A stretch of DNA of 64,000 nucleotides from Rhodocyclales bacterium GT-UBC (GTDB taxonomy: Bacteria > Pseudomonadota > Gammaproteobacteria > Burkholderiales > Rhodocyclaceae), in assembly GCA_003583745.1 (NCBI GenBank), contig QXPY01000003.1, forward strand, positions 108,052 to 172,051, read 5' to 3'. The notes below the pieces were generated by a model. That model worked only from the letters and a program-made list of their open reading frames with translations. It was not told where the DNA came from and made no database searches. Positions 42,779-56,100 of this stretch are shown in pieces. Position 1 is the stretch's first letter, and the number at the start of each line of letters is the position of its first letter. Both the position numbers and the translations under genes were made by a program.

Positions 42779-43885
42779 ATGGTTCTTATTAAAACCCAAA
42801 GAGACACACTTTTAGCCCCGCTGCAGTCTGTGTCGGGAATTGTTGAACGTCGCCACACCCTGCCCATCCTCTCCAACGTTCTGCTCGAGAAGAAAGGCGA
42901 TCGGCTTACCCTGCTGGCAACCGATATCGAAATCCAGATCACCACGGCGACCGATGGTGCTGGTGGCGACGGCGATGGTGCTGTCACGGTCGGCGCACGC
43001 AAGCTGCAGGAAATCCTGCGCTCGCTCCCGGATACGACCGAAGTCAGCCTCAGCCTGGAAGACAAGCGTCTGCAAGTGCGCGGTGGCAAGAGCCGTTTCA
43101 ACCTGCAAACCCTGCCTGCCGACGATTTCCCGCGGATGACGATGACCGAAGGGGAAACCAAGGAATTGCAGATTTCCCAGAAGGCTTTCCGCCAGTTGCT
43201 GGGCAAGACCCAGTACAGCATGGCGGCACAGGACGTCCGTTACTACCTGAACGGCCTGCTGCTGCTGGTCGAAGGCAAGGAACTGCGTGCCGTAGCTACC
43301 GACGGTCACCGCCTGGCCTTTGCCAGCGTTGAAATCGAAGCCGACCTGCCGCGCCAGGAAATGATCCTGCCGCGCAAGACTGTGCTTGAATTGAACCGTC
43401 TGCTGGTTGATAACGACGAACCTTTGCACATCACGCTGGCGGCCAATCAAGTACGTTTTGCCTTCGGCTCGGTAGTGCTGGTATCGAAGCTGATTGACGG
43501 CAAATTCCCAGACTACGAGCGCGTCGTTCCGGCAAGTCTGAAAAATCACATGACCGTGGGGCGTCAGATGTTGATGCAGGCGATGAGCCGTGCCGCAATT
43601 CTGACCAACGAGAAATTCCGTGGGGTACGTGTCGTTCTCGGCGACAATAGTCTGAAACTGATTGCGGCCAACGCCGAACAGGAAGAAGCGCAGGAAGAAA
43701 TCGAAGTCCAATACCAGGGCGATGCGATCGATGTCGGTTTCAACGTCGGTTATCTGCTTGACGTGCTGAACAACCTGCATACCGACGAAATTCAGTGGAG
43801 TTTCAACGACGCCAACTCGAGCGCGCTGATCACCGTGCCGGGCAACGAGCGATTCAAGTACGTCGTCATGCCGATGCGCATCTGA
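42779..43885 (+). CDS. dnaN: DNA polymerase III beta sliding clamp
   Basis: 368 residues, the normal length for the three-domain clamp. Recognised by the start LIKTQRDTLLAPLQSVSGIV and the RHTLPILSNVLLE block, and by the C-terminal VVMPMRI end that closes the protein-binding pocket. As a dimer it encircles DNA and tethers polymerases. Followed by gyrB with only 38 bp between; recF, which lies here in many bacteria, is absent. Confidence 0.99.
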   Translation: MVLIKTQRDTLLAPLQSVSGIVERRHTLPILSNVLLEKKGDRLTLLATDIEIQITTATDGAGGDGDGAVTVGARKLQEILRSLPDTTEVSLSLEDKRLQVRGGKSRFNLQTLPADDFPRMTMTEGETKELQISQKAFRQLLGKTQYSMAAQDVRYYLNGLLLLVEGKELRAVATDGHRLAFASVEIEADLPRQEMILPRKTVLELNRLLVDNDEPLHITLAANQVRFAFGSVVLVSKLIDGKFPDYERVVPASLKNHMTVGRQMLMQAMSRAAILTNEKFRGVRVVLGDNSLKLIAANAEQEEAQEEIEVQYQGDAIDVGFNVGYLLDVLNNLHTDEIQWSFNDANSSALITVPGNERFKYVVMPMRI

Positions 43886-43903
43886 CTCCTGATTTAATTA
43901 CCT

Positions 43904-46413
<2,510 letters not shown>

Positions 46414-46442
46414 ACATTAGTTTTACTGGCCGAGGATTCTGT

Positions 46443-47582
46443 ATGCGATTAATCCAAGAGATCCTCGGCAAGCCTGCCGAACTCGCCGAGCGGGTTAAGG
46501 CATTGGCTGATTTTGAACCTTCGCTGATTCTGGTTTTTGCGTCGGTCGATTATTTTTCTTCCCCCGAACTGGCCGGTGTGCTGAATAAGGCCTGCCCGCA
46601 GGCGATTGTTCTTGGTTGTTCGACAGCCGGCGAAATCAGTAGCGAGGGTGTCGATGATGGACTGTGCATCCTCACCGGCGTTACCTTTGACAAAGTTCCG
46701 CTGCGTGCCGCAACAACTTCGCTGTACGGCATGGAGGATTCCGCAGCGGCAGGAGAGCGGTTGGGGCAGCAACTGTTGGCACCTGACCTGAAGGCCATTC
46801 TGCTATTTGGTCCGGGAACGCAGATCAATGGCAGTGCGCTGGTAGACGGTTTGCTTACCAGTGTCGGAAAGCAGGTGATCGTTAGTGGTGGTCTGGCTGG
46901 CGATGGGGGGGCTTTTCGTCAGACGTTTACGCTCGGCCCGGCCGGGGTCAGCGATCATGAGGTCGTTGCGCTTGGCCTGTATGGCGAGCATTTGCGTATC
47001 GGGCATGGATCGTTTGGTGGATGGGAGGCCTTTGGTCCTGCTCGCAAGGTAACGCGCTGTGCCGGCAATATCCTTTACGAACTCGACGGTGAGCCGGCGC
47101 TGGCGGTATACAAGCGTTACCTTGGCGATCATGCCCGGCAATTGCCGGCTTCAGGCTTGCTTTTTCCATTTGCCATGCTTGGCGAGGACCACGCCGCTCT
47201 CGGCCTGATCCGGACCATTCTCGGTGTTGATGAGGCCGAAGGCAGTCTGACGCTGGCCGGTGAAGTCGATGCCAACGGGTATCTCAAGCTCATGCATGCC
47301 AGTACCGACAAACTGGTCGGGGGAGCGGAGGTCGCGGCTGAAGCCGCAGCGCAGGCCTGTACCGGTCAGCCCGGTTTGGCGATTCTGGTCAGTTGTGTCG
47401 GCCGCAAGCTGGTAATGGGCAGCAGAGTCGATGAGGAGGTCGAGGCCGTTGCCGAAGTATTGGGCAAAAATCTCCTGCTGACCGGTTTTTACAGTTATGG
47501 CGAAATTAGTCCCTTTGTTTCGGATGGGATCTGTCGATTACATAACCAGACGATGACCATCAGTTGTCTGGGCGAGGATTAG
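46443..47582 (+). CDS. FIST-domain sensory protein
   Basis: 379 residues made of FIST_N (about 25-215: LILVFASVDYF, VLGCSTAGEISSEGV) and FIST_C (about 220-360: YLGDHARQLP..., LLTGFYSYGEISPF). FIST domains are predicted to bind small ligands, perhaps amino acids, and are usually linked to signalling proteins. A hybrid histidine kinase lies 25 bp downstream, so a ligand-sensing partner of that kinase is the natural hypothesis. GAGG lies 9 bp before the ATG. Confidence 0.88.
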   Translation: MRLIQEILGKPAELAERVKALADFEPSLILVFASVDYFSSPELAGVLNKACPQAIVLGCSTAGEISSEGVDDGLCILTGVTFDKVPLRAATTSLYGMEDSAAAGERLGQQLLAPDLKAILLFGPGTQINGSALVDGLLTSVGKQVIVSGGLAGDGGAFRQTFTLGPAGVSDHEVVALGLYGEHLRIGHGSFGGWEAFGPARKVTRCAGNILYELDGEPALAVYKRYLGDHARQLPASGLLFPFAMLGEDHAALGLIRTILGVDEAEGSLTLAGEVDANGYLKLMHASTDKLVGGAEVAAEAAAQACTGQPGLAILVSCVGRKLVMGSRVDEEVEAVAEVLGKNLLLTGFYSYGEISPFVSDGICRLHNQTMTISCLGED

Positions 47583-47607
47583 TCGGTATCCCGGATCGTT
47601 CGTCATC

Positions 47608-50600
47608 ATGCAAAAAGCCTTGCTTCGTCAGTTAAAGCGCTCGATTGGTGTGGCCGATGAGATGGCCTTGCAACATTTGCTTGAGAAATTGTCGGCCAGC
47701 CCGCTTGCCGATGATCCCGATGTAGGTGCCTTGCTACGTGGTTTCGGTGATTTCATTGCCCGTGTCGATTCATCTTATGTCCAATATGAACGCGATCTGG
47801 AACTGCGCACGCGCAGCCTGGAACTTTCTTCACAGGAGCTTACCGGCCTGAACGAGACCCTGCGCCAGGAGTTGGCGGGCCGGGAAAATGTTCTGCGTTC
47901 CTTGCGCCAGGCCATTCGCAGTCTGTTGCCGGATGAGGCGGCGTGGACAGAAGATTCGCATGCGATTGCTGTCGAGGATATCGGTGCCTTGTCGGCACGT
48001 CTGGCAGGCCTGGTGGCTGAGCGTTCGGCCAGCCAGCGCGCCCTGAGCAACCAGAAATTCGCGCTCGACCAGCATGCCATCGTCAGTATTACCGACGTCG
48101 CCGGCCGAATCGTCTATGCCAATGATCGTTTCTGCGAGATCAGCGGCTATTCCCGCCAGGAACTGCTTGGCGAGCATCATCGGATCGTCAGTTCGGGAAT
48201 GCATCCGCCGGCGTTTTTCCAGGATATGTGGGCCACGATTACGGCGGGCCGGGTCTGGCACGGCGAGGTCTGCAACCGGACGCGTTCCGGTACCTTGTAC
48301 TGGGTCAGTGCCAGCATTGTTCCCTTGCTTGGTGAAGATGGTCTGCCCGAACAGTACATCGCCATCAGGACCGACATCACCGACCGCAAGCAGATGGAAG
48401 CGCAGCTTTCCGACCAGTTGCATCTGGTCGAGGAACTGATCGAGGCGATTCCGCTGCCGGTCTACCTGAAGGATGTCGAAGGGCGCTATATCCGGCTGAA
48501 CCGGGCCTTCGAGCTGTTTTTCAATACTCGACGGGAGAACTATATCGGGCGGACCATGCATGATCTGCTCAGCCCGGAAGATGCAAAGATTCACTTTGCC
48601 AAGGATCGCGAACTGATCGAGCGGGCCGGTACGCAATCGTATGAAACCGAGGTGCATGGCCGCGACGGGCGGCGGCACGATGCGATATATCGCAAGGCGG
48701 CGCTGACCCGGCGCGATGGTACGGTACATGGCCTGCTCGGCATCATTATCGATATCACCGAGCGCAAGCAGGCCGAGGCCGAGGTGCTGCTCGCCAAGGA
48801 GGCTGCCGAAGCGGCCAGTCGGGCGAAGAGCGAATTTCTCGCCAACATGAGTCACGAAATCCGGACACCGATGAACGGCGTGATCGGCATGACCGATCTG
48901 GCCCTCGATACCGACCTCGACGATGAGCAGCGGGAGTACTTGTCGATCGTCAAATCGTCGGCCGAAGCCTTGCTCACCATCATCAACGATATTCTCGACT
49001 TCTCGAAAATCGAGGCTGGCAAGCTACAAGTCGAACATATCGCTTTCGATTTGCCGCGTGTCATTTCGGACAGCCTGAAGACGCTCTCCTTGCGGGCATA
49101 CGAAAAAAATCTCGAACTCGTCTGTGAAATCCTGCCCGGCGTACCCAGCCATCTGATGGGCGATCCGAGTCGCCTGCGTCAAGTGGTGCTCAATCTGGTC
49201 GGCAATGCGATCAAATTCACCGAACAAGGCGAAATCGCGCTGCGCATCACGCTCAAGGCGCAAAAGGCCGGGCGGGCGACGCTGCATTTCTCGGTCAGCG
49301 ATACCGGGATCGGGATTTCTCCGGAAAAGCAGCAGATCATCTTCGAAGCCTTTGCCCAGGAAGACAGTTCAACTACCCGTCGTTATGGCGGGACGGGGCT
49401 TGGGTTGTCGATTTCCCGTCGCCTGGTCGAACTGATGGGTGGCGAGATGTGGCTGGAAAGCGAAGTCGGGCAGGGCAGCATCTTTCATTTTTCGGTCAAC
49501 CTGCAAATCGACGATTATCCGGAACAGGTTCGGGAGGAGGCTTTTGTCGACCTGTGTGGCCGGCGCATCCTGGTGGTGGACGACAACGATACCAATCGTC
49601 GGGTCCTGGCTGGCATGCTGGCGGCCTGGGAAATCGAATCCGTTCTCGCCGCATCCGGGGCGGTAGCCTGGCGGGAGATCGAGCAGGCCGAAAAGCCTTT
49701 CGATTGCATCATCCTTGACGCCCATATGCCGGAAATGGATGGTTATCAACTGGCCGCCCAGCTACACCGTATTCTCGACAAGGTACCGCCGATGCTCATG
49801 TTGTCGTCCGGTGCCTTGCGTGGCGATGCCCAGCGTTGCCAGGAAGTGGGCATCGCCGGCTTCTTTTCCAAGCCGATCGCTTCGGAAGAACTGTTGGCGG
49901 CACTCTGTCGGCTCTTTGGTCTGCCAAGGGAAGCGGCTGGGGAGGCGGGCGAACATCTGGTTACTCGTCACACGCTCAATGAGTTGCACCGGCCATTGGA
50001 TATTCTGTTGGTCGAGGATCACGCGGTAAATCAACGCCTGGCCATTGGCTTGCTCGATAAGTGGGGGCATCGGACAACGCTTGCCCAGCACGGTCGGGAA
50101 GCCCTCGACTTGCTGGAAGGGCGCCGTTTCGATCTGGTCCTGATGGACATGCAAATGCCGGTGATGGGTGGCGTCGAAGCAACCCGCCTGATCCGCCAGC
50201 GTGAAAAGGCCGCCGGGCAGTCTCCGGTACCCATCATTGCGATGACCGCGGCCGCCATGCAGAGTGATCGCGAAGCCTGCCTGCAGGCTGGCATGGACGA
50301 TTACATTTCGAAACCGATCAAGGCGCGGGCCTTGTTCGAAAAGCTGCTCGCTTTCGGATCGCAGATCGAATTGCTCGACAGTTTGCCGACTACTTTCGAC
50401 TATCGCGAAGCCTTGCAACGCGCCGATCAGGAAACTGTCGAGATCATCGCCGCAGTCTTTCTCGACCTCTGGCCCCAGGATATTGCCCGCATGCGGATGG
50501 CACTGGCAGCCACGGAAGCGCTTGTGGTCGAGCGGGCCGCCCATACCTTGCGCGGTACCTTGGCTACGTTCAATGCCACACCACCGACTCGCATTGCCGC

Positions 50601-50721
50601 CGATATCGAGGCCCGTGCCCATGCCGGGCATCTTGAAGGCCTGGAGCGCGAGATCGATGCGCTGGAAGGGCAGATTGCCGCATTGGCCACCGCCTTGCAG
50701 GCCTATTGCCCGGCCGCCTAG
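47608..50721 (+). CDS. Soluble hybrid histidine kinase (PAS-PAS-HisKA-HATPase-REC-REC-HPt)
   Basis: 1037 residues without membrane spans. N-terminal ~150 residues are helical/coiled coil; PAS 1 ~153-262, PAS 2 ~275-388, HisKA with phosphorylated H416 (SHEIRTPMN), HATPase with N, G1 (DTGIGIS) and G2 (GGTGLGLS) boxes to ~632, REC 1 with D704, REC 2 with D847 and a C-terminal HPt domain with H979 (AAHTLRGT). All phospho-acceptors are intact. Probably senses through its PAS domains and the adjacent FIST protein; no output regulator is next to it, although the HD-GYP regulator at 52-53 kb is a candidate. Confidence 0.93.
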   Translation: MQKALLRQLKRSIGVADEMALQHLLEKLSASPLADDPDVGALLRGFGDFIARVDSSYVQYERDLELRTRSLELSSQELTGLNETLRQELAGRENVLRSLRQAIRSLLPDEAAWTEDSHAIAVEDIGALSARLAGLVAERSASQRALSNQKFALDQHAIVSITDVAGRIVYANDRFCEISGYSRQELLGEHHRIVSSGMHPPAFFQDMWATITAGRVWHGEVCNRTRSGTLYWVSASIVPLLGEDGLPEQYIAIRTDITDRKQMEAQLSDQLHLVEELIEAIPLPVYLKDVEGRYIRLNRAFELFFNTRRENYIGRTMHDLLSPEDAKIHFAKDRELIERAGTQSYETEVHGRDGRRHDAIYRKAALTRRDGTVHGLLGIIIDITERKQAEAEVLLAKEAAEAASRAKSEFLANMSHEIRTPMNGVIGMTDLALDTDLDDEQREYLSIVKSSAEALLTIINDILDFSKIEAGKLQVEHIAFDLPRVISDSLKTLSLRAYEKNLELVCEILPGVPSHLMGDPSRLRQVVLNLVGNAIKFTEQGEIALRITLKAQKAGRATLHFSVSDTGIGISPEKQQIIFEAFAQEDSSTTRRYGGTGLGLSISRRLVELMGGEMWLESEVGQGSIFHFSVNLQIDDYPEQVREEAFVDLCGRRILVVDDNDTNRRVLAGMLAAWEIESVLAASGAVAWREIEQAEKPFDCIILDAHMPEMDGYQLAAQLHRILDKVPPMLMLSSGALRGDAQRCQEVGIAGFFSKPIASEELLAALCRLFGLPREAAGEAGEHLVTRHTLNELHRPLDILLVEDHAVNQRLAIGLLDKWGHRTTLAQHGREALDLLEGRRFDLVLMDMQMPVMGGVEATRLIRQREKAAGQSPVPIIAMTAAAMQSDREACLQAGMDDYISKPIKARALFEKLLAFGSQIELLDSLPTTFDYREALQRADQETVEIIAAVFLDLWPQDIARMRMALAATEALVVERAAHTLRGTLATFNATPPTRIAADIEARAHAGHLEGLEREIDALEGQIAALATALQAYCPAA

Positions 50722-50722
50722 G

Positions 50723-50728
50723 TACAAT
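50723..50728 (+). promoter_or_regulatory. Possible -10 element before dtd
   Basis: TACAAT starting right after the kinase stop and 30 bp before the dtd ATG; no clear -35. Fits the TAnAAT-then-CGGC pattern seen upstream of several genes here. Confidence 0.35.
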
Positions 50729-50758
50729 CGGCGGCTTCATTTTGTCGGGAGTAGGGTC

Positions 50759-51211
50759 ATGCGGGTTGTGGTTCAGCGGGTCACGGAAGCGGCGGTCCGG
50801 GTCGAGGGAGCAATAACGGGTCAGATCGGACCGGGTTTGCTGGTCCTGGCCGGCTTCGAAAGCGATGACGGCGATGCGGATCTCGACTGGATGGCTGGCA
50901 AGTTGGTCCGGACGCGTATTTTTTCCGATGCAAGCGGCGTGATGAATCGTAGTGTCGCCGACGTGGGTGGCGATATTCTGGCCGTTTCCCAATTCACACT
51001 GTTCGCATCGGTCAAAAAGGGTAACCGTCCATCTTGGAACCGCGCTGCTCGTGGCGAGGTTTCGGCGCCGCTTTTCGAACGCTTCGTTGCCAAGTTGTCA
51101 GCCGAACTGGGCAAGCCCGTGCCGACCGGCGTCTTTGGTGCGGATATGCAAGTCAGCCTGGTCAATGACGGCCCAGTGACGCTTTCGATCGATTCGCGTT
51201 CGCCGGAGTAG
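50759..51211 (+). CDS. dtd: D-aminoacyl-tRNA deacylase
   Basis: 150 residues. The two signature motifs of the family are present: SQFTLFA (77-83 region) and NDGPVT (NxGPxT) near the C-terminus; start [17 protein letters not shown] is typical. A longer frame upstream is a shadow inside the kinase. It removes D-amino acids (and glycine) mischarged on tRNAs. A weak GGGAG lies 9-10 bp before the ATG. Confidence 0.97.
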   Translation: MRVVVQRVTEAAVRVEGAITGQIGPGLLVLAGFESDDGDADLDWMAGKLVRTRIFSDASGVMNRSVADVGGDILAVSQFTLFASVKKGNRPSWNRAARGEVSAPLFERFVAKLSAELGKPVPTGVFGADMQVSLVNDGPVTLSIDSRSPE

Positions 51212-51214
51212 GAT

Positions 51215-52048
51215 TCAGGCTTGCTGCCAGGCCTCGAACAGGCGACTGATTCCGGCCAGCCCGCCAAGCGGCAAGCCGATCTGACATGTCGGGTCGCTGA
51301 TCTCCGGCTCGCCGGGATTGATGCGTATCAGCTTGCCGCCGGCGTTTTCGGAAAAATGACGGACCGTGGGAATGTGCGTGCCGGCCCCGATTTCGATGCA
51401 GACCAGTCGGTCTACGCCATCCAGCCAATCCCGCAGGCGCTGGTATTGCAACATGGTTCGCCGTTTGACCCAGCTCCAGTCGCCAAACATCAGGATGTTC
51501 GGTCGCGCCAGTTGGCCGCAGCGTGGACAGGAGGGCATTTCGCCGAGCAGACGGCAATGTTCGGCATCGACTTCCGGCCGAAAGTCATCGGCCGACCAGA
51601 TGTGGTCGTTGCAGGCGGCCGTGCACTGCAGGTGATGGATCGAGCCGTGAGTTTCACAGATTTGCCAGGTGGGGAAACCCGCTTTCTGAAAATGGCCGTC
51701 GACATTGCTGGTGAATACTGCGCCGCCCTGGCTCAGATTTGCCGCGAAGGCTTGCAGCATGGCAAAGCCGGCGTGAGGCTCGGCGGCCCGGTAGAGGGCG
51801 AGGCGATGACCGTAGAAGCCCCAGGCGAGACGGGGATCGCTCTCGAAGGCGGCTGGATTGGCGACATGCTCGAAGGCGATGCGCGCCTTGCCGAGGGCTG
51901 GATAGACGGCCCAGAAACCGCCCGGTCCGCGAAAGTCGGGAAGGCCGGAATCGATACCCATTCCTGCGCCGGCGGTCACCAGCAGGCCATCGGCCTGGCC
52001 CAGCCAGTCGGCGCCTCGAGCCAGTTGCGAATATAGCGAGTCGGACAT
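51215..52048 (-). CDS. Sir2-family NAD-dependent protein deacylase
   Basis: 277 residues with the Rossmann motif GAGMGIDSGLPDFRG, SNVDGHF (corresponding to the TQNxD motif), the catalytic His in CETHGSIHHL and four zinc cysteines (C-x4-C near 141 and CPRC). RPNILMFGDW follows as in sirtuins. The GAG-M-G variant replaces the usual GAGxS, as in a divergent bacterial subgroup, so its acyl preference is uncertain. Converges on dtd (3-bp gap) and lies 7 bp downstream of the HD-GYP regulator gene's neighbour set on the same strand. Confidence 0.9.
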   Translation of the reverse strand: MSDSLYSQLARGADWLGQADGLLVTAGAGMGIDSGLPDFRGPGGFWAVYPALGKARIAFEHVANPAAFESDPRLAWGFYGHRLALYRAAEPHAGFAMLQAFAANLSQGGAVFTSNVDGHFQKAGFPTWQICETHGSIHHLQCTAACNDHIWSADDFRPEVDAEHCRLLGEMPSCPRCGQLARPNILMFGDWSWVKRRTMLQYQRLRDWLDGVDRLVCIEIGAGTHIPTVRHFSENAGGKLIRINPGEPEISDPTCQIGLPLGGLAGISRLFEAWQQA

Positions 52049-52055
52049 GCGCCGC

Positions 52056-53189
52056 TCAGTTGTCCTTGGGCTTGGTCAGCACACCCGGATAGCCCGGCGG
52101 TTCGCCCTGATGGGCATAGATTTCCTTGATCTGGAAGTCGAGATCGGTCAGGGCGCCGAATTCGTCGGCGTAGATTTCCTTGATGCGCAGGATTTCCGGC
52201 AAGGCTTTCTTGAAGGCTTTCATTAGCTCGGGATCGAAGTGACGTCCGGTGTCGTTCTCCATCAGGCTGAGCGAGTAGTCGACCGAATAAGCCGCTTTGT
52301 AGGGGCGGACCGAAACCAGTGCATCAAAGACATCGGCAATTGCCACGATGCGTCCTTCAAGAGGAATTTCCTCGCCTTTCAGGCCTTGCGGATAGCCGCT
52401 GCCATCCCATTTTTCATGGTGACTGAGGGCAATGATGCGCGCCGATTCGAGTAGTTCGTTTTCGTGTTTGCCGATGATTTCGGCCCCCATGATCGGGTGC
52501 TGGTGCATGATCTTCCATTCGGCCGCGTCGAGCTTGCCCGGCTTGAGCAGAATGGCGTCGGGGATGCCGATCTTGCCGATATCGTGCATCGGCGCCGTGT
52601 TGAAAATGATACTGGCAGCTGCTTGTCCGAGACCGTGCGCCTCGGCGATCAGCCGGGCATAGTGGCTCATGCGCAGCACGTGGTTGCCGGTCTCGTTGTC
52701 CTTGAATTCGGCGGCGCGACCGAGGCGGCGGATGATCTGCTGGCGAGTGGTGAGCAGTTCCTGGGTGCGCTGGTTGACCATGCGTTCGAGTTCGCGCGTC
52801 TGGTCGTAGAGGGCGAGATGGGTGCGCACGCGGGCGCGGACGATGGGTGGGCTGATCGGCTTGGTGATGTAGTCGACGGCACCGAGTTCGAGGCCGAGCT
52901 TTTCATCTTCGACGCTGCTCATCGCGGTGACGAAAATGATCGGAATGCGCCGCCGGTCGGGATTGGCCTTGAGGCGGCGGCAGATTTCCAGGCCGCTGAG
53001 GCCGGGCATCATGATGTCGAGCAGGATCAGGTCGGGCGGTTCGTCGGAATAGACGATTTTCAGTGCCTTCTCGCCGGAGGTGGCGACCCGGATGCGGTAG
53101 TCGTCGCTGAGGACCTCGGTCAGCAGGTCGATGTTGTCTGGGGTGTCGTCGACAACAAGGACACTTTGTTTGGGGAGGAGGTTAGGCAT
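52056..53189 (-). CDS. HD-GYP response regulator (c-di-GMP phosphodiesterase)
   Basis: 377 residues: receiver domain with phospho-acceptor D58 (LILLDIMMPG) and K110, a short helical linker, and an HD-GYP domain with HDIGKIG (H202-D203), HH at 257-258 and GYP at 265-267. All catalytic metal residues are present, so active hydrolysis of cyclic di-GMP is expected when phosphorylated. It overlaps the upstream kinase gene by 8 bp, which makes that kinase its likely partner. Confidence 0.95.
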   Translation of the reverse strand: MPNLLPKQSVLVVDDTPDNIDLLTEVLSDDYRIRVATSGEKALKIVYSDEPPDLILLDIMMPGLSGLEICRRLKANPDRRRIPIIFVTAMSSVEDEKLGLELGAVDYITKPISPPIVRARVRTHLALYDQTRELERMVNQRTQELLTTRQQIIRRLGRAAEFKDNETGNHVLRMSHYARLIAEAHGLGQAAASIIFNTAPMHDIGKIGIPDAILLKPGKLDAAEWKIMHQHPIMGAEIIGKHENELLESARIIALSHHEKWDGSGYPQGLKGEEIPLEGRIVAIADVFDALVSVRPYKAAYSVDYSLSLMENDTGRHFDPELMKAFKKALPEILRIKEIYADEFGALTDLDFQIKEIYAHQGEPPGYPGVLTKPKDN

Positions 53190-56100
53190 GGGGACTCCGG
53201 TTTTCGGCGGGGTTCAGTGCAATGGACAGTTGATCGGCGATCTCATGCAGTGTTTTCGCTGCATCTTCGTAAGCATAATCGGCAATTTCACGGGTTAGTT
53301 GCTCTACTGACTGAGATGCCGCGACTTGGCTGAGCCAGGGCCGCAATTCGTCAAACAGCCGGCTGGCCAGTGCATCGTCATTATCCAGAAGCTGCGCCAA
53401 TTGGCATAACTTTCCGGTTCGATCGCCGCTTTCGTCACCTGGCCCTAGAGCCGGGTCGCTCCCGGGCTTGGCGAGCTTGGTCCCGACCAAGGCCAATGCC
53501 GCTTCGAGTTCGGCGGAAACCTGGTCGATCAGTCGGGATAACTCGACGGGCGCATTGTGTCCGTCCTGCTTGACCTGGCTTTCGAGCTTTCCGGCCGCCT
53601 CGGACAATCGTTCTGCGCCGATATTGCCGGCCAGGCCGCGCAGGGTATGGGCGAGCCGGATCATCTGCGCCTCGTCGCCGGCGTTGTGAGCGGCATGGAA
53701 GTCGCGGACGAAATGCTGCTGATTGTCGCGAAAGCGGCCGAGCAGGCGGCTGTAGAACTCGGGCTTGCCGCCCAGGCGCTGGATGGCTGCAGTTTCGTTG
53801 AGTTGCTTTCCGCTGCCATCGGCAGCCGGAAGCGGAGTGGGTGCGACGGGTTCGGTTTTGATGTTCAGCCAGCGGGCAAGGGTCGCATAGAGCTGGGGGA
53901 CGTTGATCGGTTTGGGGATGTGGTCATCCATCCCGGCCAAAAGACAGTTTTCCCGGTCAGCCGCCAGCGCGTTGGCAGTCATGGCGATGATCGGCAGCTT
54001 GCTGCACCCCGGCAAGCCGCGAATGATCCGGGTGGCCTCGTAGCCATCCATGACCGGCATGTGGCAATCCATCAGGACCAGATCGTACTTGTCGGCCTGG
54101 ACGCAAGCTACCGCCTGTTCGCCGTCCCTTGCCTGGGCGACGCTAAAGCCGACTTCGGCCAGGATTTCGACGGCCAGTTCGCGATTGACTTCGTTATCTT
54201 CGACCAGCAACACGCGGTAACCGGCAAAGTCGAAGCTGCCGGTGGGGGGCGCGCTGGGTGCAAACCGGCTGGCCAGATTCGGGCGCATCGTTTCGACAAT
54301 GCAGTCGAACAATGTTGACGGTGTGGCCGGTTTGCCGAGGATGCCGCCGATGCTCAGCTCGCCGAGATTTTGGCGGAGTTCTTCCTGATCGAAGGCGGTG
54401 GTCATGATGATTTTCGGCGCCGCCTGCATCAAGCCGGCGGCATGCAGATGGCGGAGAGTTTCAATGCCGTCCATGCCGGGCATCTGCCAGTCGATGACTA
54501 GCAGGCCGTAAGGCTGGCCGGCGGCGTTGGCCCGCGCCATTTCGACGCTGGCCGACGGGCCGCCATCGACGGCTTGGGCGTACAGGCCAAGCGTTTGCAA
54601 CATGTGCAGGAATATCTCGCGGGCTCCGGCACTGTCGTCGACGATCAGGGTAGGCAGGTGCTCGGGAATCCCCAGGCGACGGGGCGCTTCGCCAGTCGTC
54701 TCGGCCTTGCCGAAGCGCGCGGTGAAATGGAAACAACTGCCGACCCCCGGCTCGCTGCGAACGCCGATCTCGCCCTGCATCATTTCGACGATGCGCTTGC
54801 TGATCGATAGGCCGAGCCCGGTGCCGCCGTATTTGCGGGTGGTCGAGCTGTCGCCCTGAGTGAAGGCGGTAAACAGCTGTTGTTGCTGTTCCGGACTCAT
54901 GCCGACGCCGGTGTCGCTGATCTCGAAGCGCAGTTCGTACTCGTCGTCGCGCTGGGCATGAAGTCGGATGGCCAGCTTGACTTCGCCGTGTTCGGTGAAT
55001 TTGATCGCGTTACCGACCAGGTTGAGCAAGACCTGGCCCAGGCGCAACGGATCGCCCAGCAGGGTGGCAGGCACTTCCGGGGCAACGTCGAAGAGCAGTT
55101 CCAGCCCCTGTTCGCGGGCTTTCAACTGGCAGACATTGGCCAGGTTCTGCAGGCAGGCTTCCAGCTCGAAGGGCGTGCGTTCGACATGCATCTTGCCGGC
55201 CTCGATCTTCGACAAGTCGAGAATGTCGTTGATGATGCCGAGCAGTCCCTTGGCGGCGCCATCGACCTTGCTCAGGTAGTTTTGCTGGCGCGGTGTGAGT
55301 TCGGTTTGCAGGGCGAGGTGGGTCATGCCGATGATGGCATTCATCGGCGTCCGGATTTCGTGACTCATGTTGGCCAGGAAATCGGCCTTGGCCGCAGCCG
55401 CTGCTTCGGCTTGGCGCTCGGCCGTCTTCAAGGGCGTGATGTCGACGATGACACCAATCAGCCCGCCGGCTTCCCCGTCGGTGGTCTGGAAGCCGGTTAC
55501 TGAATAGAGGGTGTCATGGACTTCGCCGTCGGCTGCGCGCATCGGGACCTCCCGACTGATGCGGCCGCATTCGGCGATGATTTTTTCGTCTTCGGCCTGG
55601 TAGGCCTGGCGGTCCGCCAGGGGGAGGTATTCGAGGTCGACGACACGCTTGCCGATGAAATCGCCACGGTCGATGCCGAAAAAAGCTTCATAGGCTCGAT
55701 TGCAACCCAGGAAGCGGGTGTGCGGCCCCTTGTAGAAAATCGGGTTGGGGATGGTGTCGAGCAGCGCCTGCAGGAAGGAAAATTGGCGGATCAGTTCGCG
55801 TTCGATCTCGTGCCGGTCGGTGACATCGAGTACGGTGACGAGCAGCGAGTCGAGTTCCTCGTTGTCGTTGCGGACCGGGGCAATCTGGACGTCGCCCCAG
55901 TGTAGTTCGCCACTCCGGCTGGTAAATTGGAATTCGCTGCGTAATCCCTTGCTGCTGCCGCCGGCAATGGCGAGCAGGGCCTGTCGCATGCGGTTGAATT
56001 CTTCCGAAGACAGGAAGCGGGTTTCCGGGTGCTTGAGCAGATGTTCGATCGAGTAGCCGGTGAGGTTGGCGAAGGCCCGGTTGACCAGGGTCGGCTTGAA

